From: Roseiarcus sp963781895
GTDB taxonomy: Bacteria; Pseudomonadota; Alphaproteobacteria; Rhizobiales; Beijerinckiaceae
Length of the DNA: 64,000 bases
Assembly: GCA_963781895.1 (NCBI GenBank)
Contig: CAWAIM010000017.1
Coordinates: 62,001 to 126,000, forward strand
Reading direction: 5' to 3'
The notes under the pieces were generated by a model. The model worked only from the letters and a program-made list of their open reading frames with translations. It ran no database searches and was not told the DNA's origin. Position 1 is the stretch's first letter. The number at the start of each line of letters is the position of its first letter. A program made the translations under genes and the position numbers. Shown here piece after piece: positions 29,077 to 38,694 of this stretch.

Positions 29077-30460
29077 GCAAGCGGCATTGGACCCGTATCG
29101 AGACACAATCGATAATAGGGAACGGGTCCTTGCTTCGGGCACGCGCACGAGCGTCGTCTGCCCGCATTTGACGCGCGGCAAGCCGGGCGAGCAAGGCGCA
29201 TTGCGCAGTTTCGAGGCGCGCCGCGACGAGGCGGTCGGATTGGCGCGCGCTATCGATCTCAACGTCGTCGACGCCGAGATCGTGTCCTTGAGCGCAATCC
29301 GGCCGGCGACCTATCTGGGCAAGGGAAAGGCCGAGGCCATCGCCGCGGAGGTCAAGGCCGAGGCGATCGACCTCGTAGTGATGGATTGCTCGCTGTCCCC
29401 CGTGCAACAGCGCAATCTCGAGAAGGTCTTCGGATGCAAGGTCATCGACCGGACCGGATTGATCCTCGAGATTTTCGGCCGCAGGGCTCGCACCGCCGAG
29501 GGTGCGTTGCAAGTGGAGCTGGCGCATCTGGCCTATCAGCGGTCGCGTCTCGTGCGGTCGTGGACCCATCTCGAACGCCAGCGCGGCGGTTTCGGCTTTC
29601 TCGGCGGTCCCGGTGAGACCCAGATCGAAACCGATCGCCGGCTCATTCAGGAGCGCATGGTCCGAATCGAGCGGGAGCTTGAAGCAGTCAAGCGCACGCG
29701 GGGCCTGCATCGCGCAAGCCGCCGGGACGCGCCCTATCCGATCGTCGCACTGGTCGGCTACACAAACGCCGGCAAGTCGACTCTGTTCAACCGGCTGACC
29801 AGGGCCGACGTCATGGCGGCGGACATGCTCTTCGCCACCCTCGATCCGACCATGCGGCTCATCAAGTTGCCCCATGGCGGTTCGGCAATCCTTTCGGACA
29901 CGGTGGGCTTCATTTCGGAACTGCCGACGCTGCTGATCTCCGCTTTTCGCGCTACTCTTGAGGAGGTTCGGGCGGCCGACGCGATCGTGCACGTTCACGA
30001 CCTCTCCCATGCCGATAGCGAGGCGCAGAGCGGGGACGTCGACGCGATACTCGAGGAGATCGGCGTCATCGATCGCGGCGATCGCGTGATCGAGGTCTGG
30101 AACAAGCTCGACAAACTCGACGCCGGCGCGCGCGCCGCGCTCACCGGACACCGGGACGGGAAAGAGGCGGCGCCGCTTGCCGTTTCCGCATTGACGGGGG
30201 AGGGGATCGACCGCCTCTTGGTCGCCATCGAAGACCGGCTGGCGCACGCGCGCGCCTTCGTCGATCTGACGCTCGACGCGGCGGATGGGCCGGGTCTTCA
30301 CTGGCTTTACGAGCACGGCGAAGTAATGAGGCGTCGCGACGAGGGGAACGAAATCCATCTGACCGTGCGCGTCGCGCCCGACCAAGTCGAGCGGGTGCGT
30401 CGACGTTTCGCGCCGCCGCCGGTCACAAAGCCGAGTCCCGATCGGCGACGCGAGCGCTAA
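29057..30460 (+). CDS. hflX: GTPase HflX
   Basis: Ribosome-associated GTPase of 467 residues that splits stalled ribosomes after stress. The HflX-specific N-terminal domain includes YLGKGKAEAI, FGRRARTAEGALQVELA and GGPGETQIETDRR. The G domain has G1 GYTNAGKST, G3 DTVGF and G4 NKLD. The ATG at 29057 lies inside the last codons of hfq in another frame, so translation is coupled. It closes the operon; the usual downstream mazG lies 1.6 kb away on the opposite strand. Confidence 0.95.
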   Translation: MGRTPSRQAALDPYRDTIDNRERVLASGTRTSVVCPHLTRGKPGEQGALRSFEARRDEAVGLARAIDLNVVDAEIVSLSAIRPATYLGKGKAEAIAAEVKAEAIDLVVMDCSLSPVQQRNLEKVFGCKVIDRTGLILEIFGRRARTAEGALQVELAHLAYQRSRLVRSWTHLERQRGGFGFLGGPGETQIETDRRLIQERMVRIERELEAVKRTRGLHRASRRDAPYPIVALVGYTNAGKSTLFNRLTRADVMAADMLFATLDPTMRLIKLPHGGSAILSDTVGFISELPTLLISAFRATLEEVRAADAIVHVHDLSHADSEAQSGDVDAILEEIGVIDRGDRVIEVWNKLDKLDAGARAALTGHRDGKEAAPLAVSALTGEGIDRLLVAIEDRLAHARAFVDLTLDAADGPGLHWLYEHGEVMRRRDEGNEIHLTVRVAPDQVERVRRRFAPPPVTKPSPDRRRER

Positions 30461-30894
30461 ACGCACGGCGTCTGGCTGTTTTCTCGGAGCGACCGGAGGC
30501 GCAATCTGGTCTCACCCGCGGACCGGTCTTTGCCGCTATTCAGAAACAATGAACCATCTCGCAGGGTTTCGCGCCATTTCGTCGCCTCCCGCGTCATCAT
30601 TGGATTTCAAGCCGGCCTTCGCTTTCCACGCTGGGCCTTTCTCAGCGAGAAATAGCGAGAACCAAAGGCCCGAAAATATACGGTCCGGTTCGTTCTATAT
30701 TATATCCTCGGTATGCGCGTTACGAAACGATTCGTCTCGAAAATTGGCGAGGCGCTTCGCTTCGTTTGTCGGGCGCACCGCTCGGCGCCCCTCTATCAAG
30801 GCTCGCCGGGGACAGGACGTCTATCGAGACCAGTGTCGGAGTTGCACGCGAAACGCTCGACGAGCGCGAGAGCGACGTGATTTAAGCTTCCACA
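30461..30894. other. Intergenic stretch between hflX and the TetR gene
   Basis: About 430 bases with an AT-rich patch at 30674-30710 likely holding the regulator's promoter. At 30809-30846 one frame reads GQDVYRDQCRSCT, which resembles the start of a cytochrome c haem motif but lacks the histidine and any flanking similarity. I see no supported gene and no T-tract terminator after hflX. Confidence 0.4.
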
Positions 30895-31459
30895 ATGAGC
30901 GAAATCAGGAAAGCGCCCGGCGGGCCGGCCCCGCAGCGAGGCGAGCAGGGCGGCGCTTCTCGACGCGGCCTATTGGCGTTTGCTGGATCAGGGCTATGAC
31001 GCATTGACAGTTGATGCGATCGCCAAGGCCGCGGGGGCGGGCAAGCAGACGCTCTATCGCCGATGGCCGAGTAAGGCGGCGCTGGTCATCGATGCGCTGG
31101 CGGCTAAGGCGGCCGAACGCATCGATCGCCCGCGTGAGGCTGCCGTTCGCGCCGGCGACCTGGCGGCGTATCTGAAGTCGGAATTCACAGTATTGAAGCC
31201 GTTCGCGGCATCGCTTCGAGCGCTATTCGTCGACGCGCAGGCGGACCCGCGCACGGCGGACGCATTCCGGGCGACGATGCTGAAACCGCGCCAGACCGCG
31301 CTCAGGCAGATATTGGCGGCCCGCTCGGCCGACGCAGAGCTGCGCGACGCGCTCGCCGAGGCGATTGACGGCGCGATCTGGCGGCGGCTTTTTCTCGGCG
31401 AAACGCTCGACGAAGGATTTGCGCTCCGGTTGGCGACGCTCGCGCGTCAGCGGCTATGA
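30895..31459 (+). CDS. TetR-family transcriptional regulator, frameshifted near the start
   Basis: One-component repressor of about 187 residues. The N-terminal helix-turn-helix reads RAALLDAAYWRLLDQGYD, then VDAIAKAAGAGKQTLYRRWPSKAAL; the C-terminal ligand domain is the TetR_C type with LKPFAASLRALFVDAQADP. The only good ATG (30895, MSE) is one frame off. Dropping one A from the run at 30902-30904 gives MSESGKRPAGRPRSEASR, a textbook N-terminus. A TTG at 30980 would truncate the DNA-binding domain. The ligand is unknown; it overlaps the convergent DUF1697 gene by 6 bases. Confidence 0.75.
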
Positions 31460-32011
31460 TGGGCGGACGCGCGCCGCGACGAGTTCGCCGAGCTTCAGGA
31501 CCGTGCGCCAGTTGCGCAACGTCGAGACGACGTCGAGCTTCGAATCAAACCAAGCGTTGGTCAGCTTGGTTCGCGCGACACCCGAGGGAAGACGAAGATA
31601 GACGTCCTGTCCGCGAACCACGAATTCGTCGCCCGGCGAGCGGTTGGGGCCGAGGCGCGCCAGCGCCTCGGCGCTGGGGATTTGCGAAAGACAAAGCGCA
31701 TGCAGAGTGCTGGGGTCGACGCCGCGAGCGAGGAACGGATTGCCGGTTATGAGCGCCTTCCATGCCGCTGAGTTACGCAGCACGATCGGCGCGGCGAATC
31801 CGAATTCGAGGCCGATCCCGCCCGCCACATCATCGACGATGTTCGGGGCGCTCGCCATGGTCGCGGCAAATACGACATTGCCACTTTGAATAAGGGTTTC
31901 GACATCACTCGCGCCAGCCTCGATGAATAGCGTGCGCAGGCGCGCCATCGGCAGGCGATTGGCGCCTCCGACGTTGATCCCACGCAACAGCGCGACATAC
32001 GCCTGGTTCAT
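31454..32011 (-). CDS. DUF1697-family protein
   Basis: Soluble protein of 185 residues with the family start AYVALLRGINVGGANRLPM, then ETLIQSGNVVF, KALITGNPF and YLRLPSGVARTKLTN. The function of DUF1697 is unknown. The ATG at 32011 begins 10 bases after the mazG stop, so they are probably co-transcribed. A longer frame running upstream through mazG is a shadow. Confidence 0.85.
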   Translation of the reverse strand: MNQAYVALLRGINVGGANRLPMARLRTLFIEAGASDVETLIQSGNVVFAATMASAPNIVDDVAGGIGLEFGFAAPIVLRNSAAWKALITGNPFLARGVDPSTLHALCLSQIPSAEALARLGPNRSPGDEFVVRGQDVYLRLPSGVARTKLTNAWFDSKLDVVSTLRNWRTVLKLGELVAARVRPS

Positions 32012-32021
32012 TGCGACCGGT

Positions 32022-32861
32022 TCACTCCCGGCCACGCTCGAACAGCTTTGCTTCCGTCCACAACGCCTCCATCTCGTCGAGATCGGCGCTCTCCGGCCTT
32101 CGTCCGTTCGCGGCGAGACGATTTTCGATATGAGCAAAGCGGCGTTCGAACTTGGCGTTGGCGCCGCGCAGTGCGGCCTCGGGATCGACCTTGAGATGGC
32201 GAGCCAAGTTGACAGCAGCAAAGAGAACGTCGCCCACCTCACCCGCAAGAGATTCCGGCGAACCGCCGGCGATTTCGGCCTCGACCTCGGCGATCTCTTC
32301 GCCCAGCTTCGCCAGCACCGCGCGAACGTCGCTCCAGTCGAAGCCGACCCTGCCGGCGTTCTGTTGAAGCTTGAGCGCCCGGGAAAGGGCGGGCAGAGCC
32401 AAGGGTACGCCGCCGAGCGCGCCGGCCGCCGCTTCGGCATGGGGCGGCAGACCCATGGTCGCGCGCGCCTGCGCCCGCTGACGCTTTTCGTCAGCCTTGA
32501 CGCGTCCCCAGAGGCTCTTCACGGCGTCGGAATTCAGGTCTCGAGCGTCGCCGAAAACATGCGGGTGCCGGCGGATGAGCTTGGCAGTTATCGCCTCGAC
32601 CACGCCGCCGAAGTCGAACAGCCCCGCTTCCTCCGCCATTCGGGCATGGAAGACGACCTGCAGTAAAAGGTCGCCGAGTTCGTCGCGCAAATCTTCCGTT
32701 TCTGCGCGCTCGATCGCGTCGGCGACTTCATAAGCCTCCTCGATCGTGAATGGTGCGATCGAAGCGAATGTCTGTTCGGCGTCCCAGGGGCAGCCGCTGA
32801 CAGGATCGCGAAGGGCCGCCATGATTTCGATCAGGCGGCGGATATCGGGCGAAGATTGCAT
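32022..32861 (-). CDS. mazG: Nucleoside triphosphate pyrophosphohydrolase MazG
   Basis: House-cleaning enzyme hydrolysing (d)NTPs to monophosphates and pyrophosphate, 279 residues. Both MazG repeats are present: FTIEEAYEVADAI with DELGDLLLQVVFHARM in the first, and KLGEEIAEVEAEI with EVGDVLFAAVNLAR in the second, giving the EExxE...ExxD metal ligands. It starts with MQSSPDIRRLIEIMAALRDP and CPWD, the conserved N-terminus; a longer upstream start is disfavoured. Its place near hflX is the usual one in Rhizobiales, here on the opposite strand. Confidence 0.93.
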   Translation of the reverse strand: MQSSPDIRRLIEIMAALRDPVSGCPWDAEQTFASIAPFTIEEAYEVADAIERAETEDLRDELGDLLLQVVFHARMAEEAGLFDFGGVVEAITAKLIRRHPHVFGDARDLNSDAVKSLWGRVKADEKRQRAQARATMGLPPHAEAAAGALGGVPLALPALSRALKLQQNAGRVGFDWSDVRAVLAKLGEEIAEVEAEIAGGSPESLAGEVGDVLFAAVNLARHLKVDPEAALRGANAKFERRFAHIENRLAANGRRPESADLDEMEALWTEAKLFERGRE

Positions 32862-32969
32862 GATCCGAGCTTTGAGGACGGCGGATCGGGGAACGACGAC
32901 AGCCCCGGTTCGCCGCGCAGAAGCCTTCACGCGGGCAGTCGAGGCCTGCCTACGCGCGTTCAGGGTGAT

Positions 32970-33641
32970 TCAGAGCGAAAGCGAAATCGCTTCTCGCCCC
33001 TTCGGCGTGTCGACCACGCGCATGTTGACCTGCTGACCCTCGGCGAGATGCGTTATGCCGGCCGGGCCGAGGATCGAGATATGGACGAACACGTCTTTGC
33101 CGCCGTCCTCGCTGGCGACGAAACCGAAGCCTTTGGCGTCGTCGAACCACTTCACTTTTCCGCTGACAGGGATCGCGGTTGACGGATCGGGTGGGGTGCG
33201 CCGAGGCCTGGGCGGCGCGTCCCCGAACGAACGCTGCGGTCGCTCCACAACGCCGGCCGTGTCGACTTCGACCACACGAGTCACTTGCGCGCCCTTAGCG
33301 CCGGCGCCGACCAGAACGCGAAGTTTCGCGCCGGCGGGAACCGTGTCGTGACCCGCCGCGTGAAGGGCGTTGGCGTGCAGGAAGGCGTCACCCTGCCCTC
33401 CAGCCAGTTCGACGAATCCGTAGCCCTTGTCGGCCTTGAACCATTTCACCACTGCGTCCACCGCGGGCGCGCTGGAGTTCGGCGGAGCCGAGGAGGAGCC
33501 GCCCATAGGCGGGCCGCCGTATGCGCCTTCGGGGGCGCCGCCGTATCCGCGCGACGGCCTCGGCTTCGATTCGTAGGACATCGGTCCATCATCATCGAAG
33601 CCGCGCTTGCGCGGCGCCCGAAAATCCTTACCCTTGCTCAT
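32970..33641 (-). CDS. Cold-shock protein with two cold-shock domains
   Basis: Nucleic-acid-binding protein of 223 residues with a Gly/Pro/Ser-rich N-terminal tail (1-60). The first cold-shock domain (about 62-128) has VVKWFKADKGYGFVEL; after a Pro/Arg-rich linker, the second (about 158-222) has GKVKWFDDAKGFGFVAS and DVFVHISIL, with both RNP1 and RNP2 motifs. Double-domain proteins of this kind are common in Rhizobiales and probably act as RNA chaperones. A long upstream non-coding stretch could be a regulatory 5' leader. Confidence 0.9.
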   Translation of the reverse strand: MSKGKDFRAPRKRGFDDDGPMSYESKPRPSRGYGGAPEGAYGGPPMGGSSSAPPNSSAPAVDAVVKWFKADKGYGFVELAGGQGDAFLHANALHAAGHDTVPAGAKLRVLVGAGAKGAQVTRVVEVDTAGVVERPQRSFGDAPPRPRRTPPDPSTAIPVSGKVKWFDDAKGFGFVASEDGGKDVFVHISILGPAGITHLAEGQQVNMRVVDTPKGREAISLSL

Positions 33642-34287
33642 GTTATTGCCAGATCTCCACCCAAAGCTCCCACTGATGGAGGCACAGGGCCCCCTGCGAT
33701 CGCTGCGTGGCCACAGCGAAACTCGCGCGCGTCACCAGCGCCCAAACGATCGTCGCCGATTGGACGCCAAATCCCAATTTCCGTCGGAACCTTCAAAGGT
33801 GAGGCCTTTCGGTCGGGGAGGGGAGCGTCAGAACGCTTGCAGCTTCTCTTCGCGCGGCGAACAGCCCACGGCCCCCCGCCGTCGGGGAAAAAACGAAAGA
33901 ATGCGCCCGCATCATCGATAGCTCGCCCAACCGTCTGCGTGCCGCAAACGGACCTCGCTTCAAAAGCAATAGCGCATTTCCTCATCCCTTTCCAGATGGT
34001 TCGACGGAAGGGAATAAAGTATTATTTCAACTGACATGCTACGTCGTTTATCGCTGTCGCTGTCGGCAACTCTGCGTGACGCGCGCATGGCGGTCAAGAT
34101 TTCGAATGGAGTCGGAAGCTCCGACGTCCTACCGCGGGCGCCTATAGGCAGCCCGTCCCATCCACCACAGAATGCGCTGCGCTCAATCGTTCGCAAAGCC
34201 TAGAGATCGTAAGTCGTTTCTGAACTCCAAATGCCTTTGAAGAAACGATTTGCCGAATTGTCGATATGAACATCGTCGATATGGGCG
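33642..34287. other. Intergenic stretch upstream of the cold-shock gene
   Basis: About 645 bases of mixed composition, AT-richer around 33960-34040, with no frame resembling a known family. The part nearest 33642 would be the promoter and leader of the cold-shock gene. No repeat or terminator is evident. Confidence 0.45.
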
Positions 34288-34578
34288 TCAGCGACGATCC
34301 GTCTGGTCGCCGCACGGCCCCAGTACGACGAATTCATGCTGCCCTTGCGTGTGGACCGATCCGGTCGTCGCAAAATCGATGGCGTTGGTGTGGAATCCCG
34401 AACCGAAAGAGGCTTGCGGACGAGGAAACAGCGTCGAGAGAATTGTCGAACCGCCGGATTGCGCTACGTGTTCCACTTCGACGCCGAGCGCGGTGGCCGC
34501 AATGCAGGTGACCACGGCGCCTGCAGCGATCGTGCGGAGCACTTTCCCCTCGCCCAGCATTCCGAAAAAACCCGCCAC
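34288..34578 (-). CDS. Hypothetical small exported protein
   Basis: A 96-residue frame from a GTG at 34578, with GAGGA 8 bases upstream and GC-rich third positions like a real gene. One hydrophobic segment (VLRTIAAGAVVTCIAATALG, about residues 13-32) could be a signal peptide or anchor; the rest is rich in Gly, Thr and Ser. No family is recognised. It is the only supported gene in a 1-kb gap upstream of the cold-shock gene. Confidence 0.45.
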   Translation of the reverse strand: MAGFFGMLGEGKVLRTIAAGAVVTCIAATALGVEVEHVAQSGGSTILSTLFPRPQASFGSGFHTNAIDFATTGSVHTQGQHEFVVLGPCGDQTDRR

Positions 34579-34654
34579 GGTCAGTCCTCACGCTGCGATG
34601 ACAGCATCGAGATGCTAGTACGAATATGGTAAACAAAGCGTGTTCGGACGGCCC

Positions 34655-36685
34655 TCAGACATCCACGAGTTCGATGGCCCGAGGCGCGCGCTCCTGAATG
34701 AAAGCGAAGCGCGCCTCTGGTTTCGAGCCCATCAGGCGTTCGACCGTTTCGGCCGTTGCGTCGTTGTCCTGTGCGATAACGGCGACGCGCAACAGAGTGC
34801 GCTTGGCCGGGTCCATCGTTGTCTCCCGCAAGTCGCGCATCGGCATTTCGCCCAGACCTTTGAACCGGCTGACCTCGATCGCGCCGCGGCCGGAGAACCC
34901 GGATTTCAGCAGTTCAGTCTTGTGCGCGTCGTCGCGCGCATAAAGCGAGCGGGGGCCTTGCGTCAGTCGATAGAGCGGCGGAACAGCCAGATAGAGATGG
35001 CCCTCTTCAACTAATTTCGGGGTCTGGCGAAAAAAGAATGTAATTAAAAGCGAGGCGATATGGGCGCCGTCGACGTCAGCGTCGGTCATGATAATGATCT
35101 TGTCGTATCGCAGGTCCGCGGAGCGATACTGAGCGCCCGCGCCGGCGCCGAGCGCCTGCATGAGATCGCTGAGTTGCTGGTTCTGCGCGAGCTTGTCGCG
35201 CGTGGCTGAAGCAACGTTGAGGATCTTCCCGCGAAGCGGCAGAACCGCTTGCGACGTGCGGTCCCGCGCCTGTTTCGCCGACCCGCCGGCGGAATCGCCT
35301 TCTACAATAAACAGTTCAGAACCTTGCGCTGATGAGTTCGTGCAATCCGCAAGCTTGCCCGGCAGCCTCAGTTTGCGCACCGCGGACTTGCGGGCGACAT
35401 CCTTCTCCATCCGGCGCCTGACGCGCTCTTCGGCACGCTCTATCGACCAATCGAGCAATTTCGCAGCCTGACTCGGCGTTGCCGCGAGCCAGTGGTCGAA
35501 AGCGTCGCGCACGACGCCGTCGACGAGCCGCGCGGCTTCCACCGTCTGCAGCCGGCCCTTGTTCTGCCCCTGGAATTCCGGCTCGCGAATGAAGACGGAG
35601 ATGAGCGCGGCGCAGCTGACCATGACGTCGTCGGTCGTGAGCGCGCTGGCGCGCTTGGCTTGGCCGATTCGCTCCGCGTGGTCTTTCAGACCGCGCAACA
35701 ATGCATTGCGCAGACCTGCTTCATGCGTGCCCCCGTCGGGCGTCGGGATGGTGTTGCAATAGGAATGAACGAAGCCGTCCGCGCCAGCAAGCCAGGCGAT
35801 CGCCCATTCGACCGAGCCGTGTTTGCCCGATTTTTCTACCCGGCCGGTGAACGTTTGATCGGCGACGAGTTCCTGGCCTTCGATGTCGGCGGCGAGACAG
35901 TCCTTGAGGCCGCCAGGAAAGCGGAAGATTGCGTCCGACGGGACTTTAGCGTTTTCGCCAAGCAGCGAGGGCGCGCAGCGCCAGCGAATTTCGACTCCCC
36001 CGAACAGATAGGCCTTCGAACGGGCCATCTTAAACACGCGCGCCGGGTCGAAACAGGCGCTTTCGCCGAAAATCTTTGGGTCGGGCAGGAAGCGCACTTT
36101 GGTGCCGCGCCGGTTCGGCGCCTTGCCGATGGTCGTCAGCGGCGTCGTCGGCCGGCCGCGCTCAAAAGTTTGCCGGTAAAGCGTCTGTCCGCGCGCGACT
36201 TCGACTTCCAGCTTTTCGGACAGCGCATTGACCACCGAGACGCCGACCCCGTGGAGGCCGCCCGAGGTCTCATAAGCCCCGCTATCGAATTTTCCGCCGG
36301 CGTGCAGCATGGTCATAATGACTTCGAGCGCGGATTTTTTGGGAAATTTCGGATGCGGGTCGACCGGCATGCCGCGGCCGTTGTCGAGAACGCTGAGATA
36401 ACCGCCGTCCTCGAGCGAAACCTCGATGAAAGTCGCGTGGCCCGCGACCGCCTCGTCCATCGCGTTGTCGATCACTTCAGCGAAAAGATGGTGCATGGCG
36501 CTGGCGTCGGTGCCCCCGATATACATTCCTGGGCGTCGGCGCACCGGCTCAAGCCCCTCGAGCACCTCGATCGAAGCGGCGGTATAGTCGGCTTCTCCCG
36601 GTGTGCCGTTGCGCGCGCCGGTCTTGGCTTTCAGCGGGACGGGCTTGCCGCGCTGGGGCGCTGCGGCGCCGAAAAGATCATTCAT
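34655..36685 (-). CDS. parE: DNA topoisomerase IV subunit B
   Basis: ATPase subunit of topoisomerase IV, 676 residues, acting with ParC in chromosome decatenation. The GHKL domain has EVIDNAMDEAVAG, DNGRGMPVD and TSGGLHGVGVSVVNALS. The TOPRIM domain has EGDSAGGSAK and the metal ligands DADVDGAHI. It ends with the ParE-type MGSKPEARFAFIQE, which separates it from the longer GyrB. The ATG at 36685 (MNDLFG) gives the usual N-terminus. parC is not in the window. Confidence 0.95.
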   Translation of the reverse strand: MNDLFGAAAPQRGKPVPLKAKTGARNGTPGEADYTAASIEVLEGLEPVRRRPGMYIGGTDASAMHHLFAEVIDNAMDEAVAGHATFIEVSLEDGGYLSVLDNGRGMPVDPHPKFPKKSALEVIMTMLHAGGKFDSGAYETSGGLHGVGVSVVNALSEKLEVEVARGQTLYRQTFERGRPTTPLTTIGKAPNRRGTKVRFLPDPKIFGESACFDPARVFKMARSKAYLFGGVEIRWRCAPSLLGENAKVPSDAIFRFPGGLKDCLAADIEGQELVADQTFTGRVEKSGKHGSVEWAIAWLAGADGFVHSYCNTIPTPDGGTHEAGLRNALLRGLKDHAERIGQAKRASALTTDDVMVSCAALISVFIREPEFQGQNKGRLQTVEAARLVDGVVRDAFDHWLAATPSQAAKLLDWSIERAEERVRRRMEKDVARKSAVRKLRLPGKLADCTNSSAQGSELFIVEGDSAGGSAKQARDRTSQAVLPLRGKILNVASATRDKLAQNQQLSDLMQALGAGAGAQYRSADLRYDKIIIMTDADVDGAHIASLLITFFFRQTPKLVEEGHLYLAVPPLYRLTQGPRSLYARDDAHKTELLKSGFSGRGAIEVSRFKGLGEMPMRDLRETTMDPAKRTLLRVAVIAQDNDATAETVERLMGSKPEARFAFIQERAPRAIELVDV

Positions 36686-36851
36686 GTCGGTGTCATGCTC
36701 TGGCGAATCGTTCGTGCGGCAAATTAGCACGGACAGGGATGGAACGAAAATAGAACGAGCGGCCGCGCGGCGCTGGCCCGGGGACTTCCGCGAGGCCGCG
36801 CTGAGGTGCGGCGTCAGAAGCGGTCGATCTCCGCTCCGGTCGAGATCGTCG

Positions 36852-37646
36852 CTACATCCCAGTCAACAGCGCGCGCGTCGCCGCGGCCACGTCCTTGTGG
36901 CGCATCAGCGCCTCGCCGACCAGGAACGTCTCGACGCCGGCTTTGGCGAGGCGCTTGCAGTCGGCGTGATCGGAAATGCCGCTTTCGGCGACCACGATTT
37001 TGCCAGCGGGCACATGCGGCACAAGCCGCTCGCAGACATCGAGCGACGTCTCGAAGGTGCGCAGGTTCCGGTTGTTGACGCCGATGAGCCGACCCTCGAG
37101 CGTCAGCGCGCGCTTGAGTTCGCGCTCATCGTGGATTTCGATCAGCACGTCGAGACCGAGGTCGTGAGCGGCCTTGTTGAGCGCCTTGGCGGTTTCATCG
37201 TCGATCGCGGCCATAATGATGAGGATGCAGTCGGCGCCCCAGGCGCGCGCTTCCAGCACCTGATACGGATCGAACAGGAAATCCTTACGCAAAATCGGCA
37301 AGGTGGTCGCCTTGCGCGCTTTCATCAAATGGTCGGCCGATCCTTGGAACGAGGGGCCGTCGGTCAGGACCGATATGCAGGCCGCTCCGCCTACCTGATA
37401 GGCCTTGGCGAGCGCGCCGGGGTCGAAATCGTCTCGAATGAGCCCCTTGGACGGGCTCGCCTTCTTGATCTCGGCGATCAGACCGAACCGTCCTTCCTCG
37501 ACCGCGCGCTCCAGCGCCTTGATGAAGCCGCGTGGCGGCGACTGTGAACCGATCTCGCGCTCGAGCGTCGCGCGCGGCACCCTAACCTTGGCGTCGGCAA
37601 TTTCGCGGCGCTTGTAGCTCTCGATCTTTTTCAGGATGTCGGTCAT
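36852..37646 (-). CDS. trpC: Indole-3-glycerol phosphate synthase
   Basis: TIM-barrel enzyme of 264 residues closing the indole ring in tryptophan synthesis. Motifs are IAEIKKASPSKG with the catalytic lysine, VLTDGPSFQGS, LRKDFLFDPYQV, GVNNRNLRTFE and VAESGI. It starts 15 bases after trpD and is the last gene of trpGDC. The ParE gene follows 166 bases later on the same strand. Confidence 0.95.
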   Translation of the reverse strand: MTDILKKIESYKRREIADAKVRVPRATLEREIGSQSPPRGFIKALERAVEEGRFGLIAEIKKASPSKGLIRDDFDPGALAKAYQVGGAACISVLTDGPSFQGSADHLMKARKATTLPILRKDFLFDPYQVLEARAWGADCILIIMAAIDDETAKALNKAAHDLGLDVLIEIHDERELKRALTLEGRLIGVNNRNLRTFETSLDVCERLVPHVPAGKIVVAESGISDHADCKRLAKAGVETFLVGEALMRHKDVAAATRALLTGM

Positions 37647-37661
37647 CAGGGCCCCCGACCT

Positions 37662-38675
37662 TCAATCGTTCGATGCTGCGATCAATCTGTCCAGCGCGCG
37701 CCGCGCCGCGCCAGCGCGAATCGCCCAATCGCCCTTAGCCACGCCCTCCTTGAGCGATGCCGCCTTGTCGGCAATGACGAGCGCGGCGGCCGCATTGATC
37801 AAAGCAATGTCGCGATAGGCGCCCTTTGCGCCTTCGAGGACCTCGATAAGCGCCTCGGCGTTCCGCGCCGGCTCGCCCCCCTTGAGGGCGGCTGGTTCGG
37901 CGCGGGGCAGGCCCGCCTCTTCCGGTGTCACTTCAAAGGTCCGGATGAGGCCGTCCCTGAGCTCGACCACTTTGGTTGGCCCGGTCGTGGAGATCTCGTC
38001 GAGCCCATCGATCCCGTGGGTGACCCAGACGCGTTCGGAGCCGAGATTGCGCAGAACTTCCGCCATCGGCGCGAGCCAGACAGCCGAAAAGACGCCGATC
38101 AGCTGGCGCTTGACGCCGGCGGGATTGGACAGCGGCCCGAGCAGATTGAAAATGGTGCGCGTGCCCAGTTCGACGCGCGTCGGGCCGACGTGGCGCATCG
38201 CCGCGTGGTGCGACGTGGCCATCATGAAGCCGATTCCTGCTTCCCGGATGCAGCGCTCGACCCCTTCCGGCGTCAGCCCAATCTTTACGCCGAGCGCGGT
38301 CAGCGTATCGGCGGCGCCGGAGCGCGACGAAGCGGCGCGGTTGCCGTGCTTTGCGACCGGTACGCCGCATGCGGCGGTAATGATCGAGGCGAGCGTCGAC
38401 ACATTGTAGGTGCCCGAACTGTCGCCGCCCGTGCCGACGATGTCGATCGCATCGGCGGGCGCCTCCACGCCGAGCATTTTCGCACGCATGGCCGTGACCG
38501 CGCCGGTGATCTCTTCGACGCTCTCGCCGCGCACCCGCAGCGCCATCAGGAATCCGCCCATCTGCGAGGGCGTCACCTCGCCGGACAACATTGCGTCGAA
38601 GGCTGTGGCGGCCTCCGCCCGGCTCAACGTCGCCCCTGCGGCGACCTTGGCGATCAAAGGCTTGAAGGACTCCAT
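37662..38675 (-). CDS. trpD: Anthranilate phosphoribosyltransferase
   Basis: Joins anthranilate to phosphoribosyl pyrophosphate, 337 residues. PRPP-binding motif GTGGDSSGTYNVST and KHGNRAASSRSGAAD are intact. I choose the ATG at 38675 (MESFKPLIAKVAAG), 19 bases after the trpG stop, because homologues start here; an ATG at 38705 overlapping the end of trpG would add 10 residues and is a real alternative. Confidence 0.94.
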   Translation of the reverse strand: MESFKPLIAKVAAGATLSRAEAATAFDAMLSGEVTPSQMGGFLMALRVRGESVEEITGAVTAMRAKMLGVEAPADAIDIVGTGGDSSGTYNVSTLASIITAACGVPVAKHGNRAASSRSGAADTLTALGVKIGLTPEGVERCIREAGIGFMMATSHHAAMRHVGPTRVELGTRTIFNLLGPLSNPAGVKRQLIGVFSAVWLAPMAEVLRNLGSERVWVTHGIDGLDEISTTGPTKVVELRDGLIRTFEVTPEEAGLPRAEPAALKGGEPARNAEALIEVLEGAKGAYRDIALINAAAALVIADKAASLKEGVAKGDWAIRAGAARRALDRLIAASND

Positions 38676-38694
38676 GACTTCGGGGCGCCTTTTG

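Noticed and set aside
30809..30846. Cytochrome c-like peptide GQDVYRDQCRSCT in the gap after hflX
   Set aside because: The haem motif lacks its histidine, no flanking similarity follows, and no start codon with a ribosome-binding site serves the frame.
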